This document shows positions 63,689 to 64,000 of a DNA stretch of 64,000 nt, one piece after another. The position numbers and the translations under genes are program-made. How positions within the stretch are numbered: the first letter of the stretch is position 1; each line of letters starts with the position of its first letter. The notes beneath the pieces are model-generated. The model worked only from the letters and a program-made list of their open reading frames with translations. It ran no database searches and was not told the DNA's origin. Origin of the DNA: Unio delphinus (taxonomy: Eukaryota > Mollusca > Bivalvia > Unionida > Unionidae); contig JAQISU010000057.1 of assembly GCA_029339505.1 (NCBI GenBank), positions 7,771,501 to 7,835,500 of the forward strand, given 5' to 3'.

Positions 63689-63922
63689 TCATCCATTGCA
63701 GGCCCTATCCCCATTTCCCTGTACTGTGAGTTCCTCATCCGCTTCCTCCACTTCGACTTCTTCCTGACTTTCTTCTTCATTAGTGTTGTTGGATAGATTT
63801 TCGTCTTCAATTTCTTCAGAAGAAGTGGAGATTTCCAAGTCACTTGAAATCGTCCTTGTGTTGACGCTCTCCTTTTGCCACAGTGATATTGCCTTTTTAA
63901 CAACATTACTCGCCGCTACCAT
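63689..63922 (-). CDS. Acidic hypothetical protein, N-terminal part (possibly transposon-encoded)
   Basis: The minus-strand frame from ATG 63922 reads MVAASNVVKKAISLWQKESV, then a Ser/Glu/Asp-rich stretch (DLEISTSSEEIEDENLS, EEESQEEVEVEEADEEL) to 63689. The frame is open upstream of the ATG for a few codons (PKQTTLA), a start style seen in some hAT-type transposases, but no catalytic domain is in view. It sits ~25 bp inside a MITE-family terminus, which favours a transposon origin. A host exon is the alternative. Confidence 0.35.
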   Translation of the reverse strand: MVAASNVVKKAISLWQKESVNTRTISSDLEISTSSEEIEDENLSNNTNEEESQEEVEVEEADEELTVQGNGDRACNG

Positions 63923-64000
63923 GGCAAGTGTTGTCTGTTTTGGTCTTCAAGTGCAGAAGTGATGTTAAGCCCTGACCCTAATCGATTTGTTGCACATGGT

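Overview
This is nuclear DNA of an animal, most likely a mollusc. It is AT-rich and intron-containing, with many long (AT)n, (CT)n, (GATA)n and (ATGT)n arrays. It carries tRNA-derived SINEs of a type I associate with gastropod and bivalve genomes, decayed LINEs and Polinton-like elements. The one clearly intact host gene is a two-exon Cys-loop (nicotinic acetylcholine receptor-like) subunit, a family known to be expanded in molluscs. The species cannot be fixed from the sequence.

Layout. 0.3-1.5 kb and 26.2-27.2 kb are two inverted copies of one repeat. 2.4-5.6 kb holds a decayed Polinton (copy A: integrase and packaging ATPase). 6.2-9.8 kb has dispersed repeats, a SINE, a 42-bp tandem array and a hammerhead-like motif. 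11.4-24.9 kb is a nest. Two direct ~2.2-kb repeats flank a second Polinton (copy B), whose integrase was split by a 4.4-kb LINE with a 14-bp target-site duplication. The right-hand repeat copy was itself hit by a 1.85-kb TTAA-flanked insertion and abuts a palindromic MITE. 28.8-29.8 kb has a 356-codon orphan ORF. 36.5-42.7 kb holds two further decayed LINEs, SINEs and a 270-bp retroposon with a 12-bp target-site duplication. 44.5-44.9 kb holds the 42-bp array again, in opposite orientation.

45.6-61.0 kb is the receptor gene. Its phase-0 intron (46083-60135) is 14 kb, almost all of it a ~13-kb virus-like element bounded by 39-bp terminal inverted repeats (46803-46841 and 59742-59780, 2 mismatches). 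From left to right the element carries remnants of an A32-type packaging ATPase, a phospholipase-A2-like domain and a DDE integrase. Next comes a large replication protein, apparently family-B-like polymerase, then SF1 helicase, then HNH. A repeat-rich spacer with a TATA box follows, then a minus-strand block of virion-type genes: an adenain-like protease, a phage-tail-fibre-like protein, a membrane protein and small proteins. All its recognisable large genes carry stops, frameshifts or lost catalytic residues, so it looks like a fossil. Its replication module differs from what I expect of classical Polintons, and it is a different lineage from copies A and B. It is my best candidate for something under-described here. 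All family calls rest on reading motifs; no searches were run.
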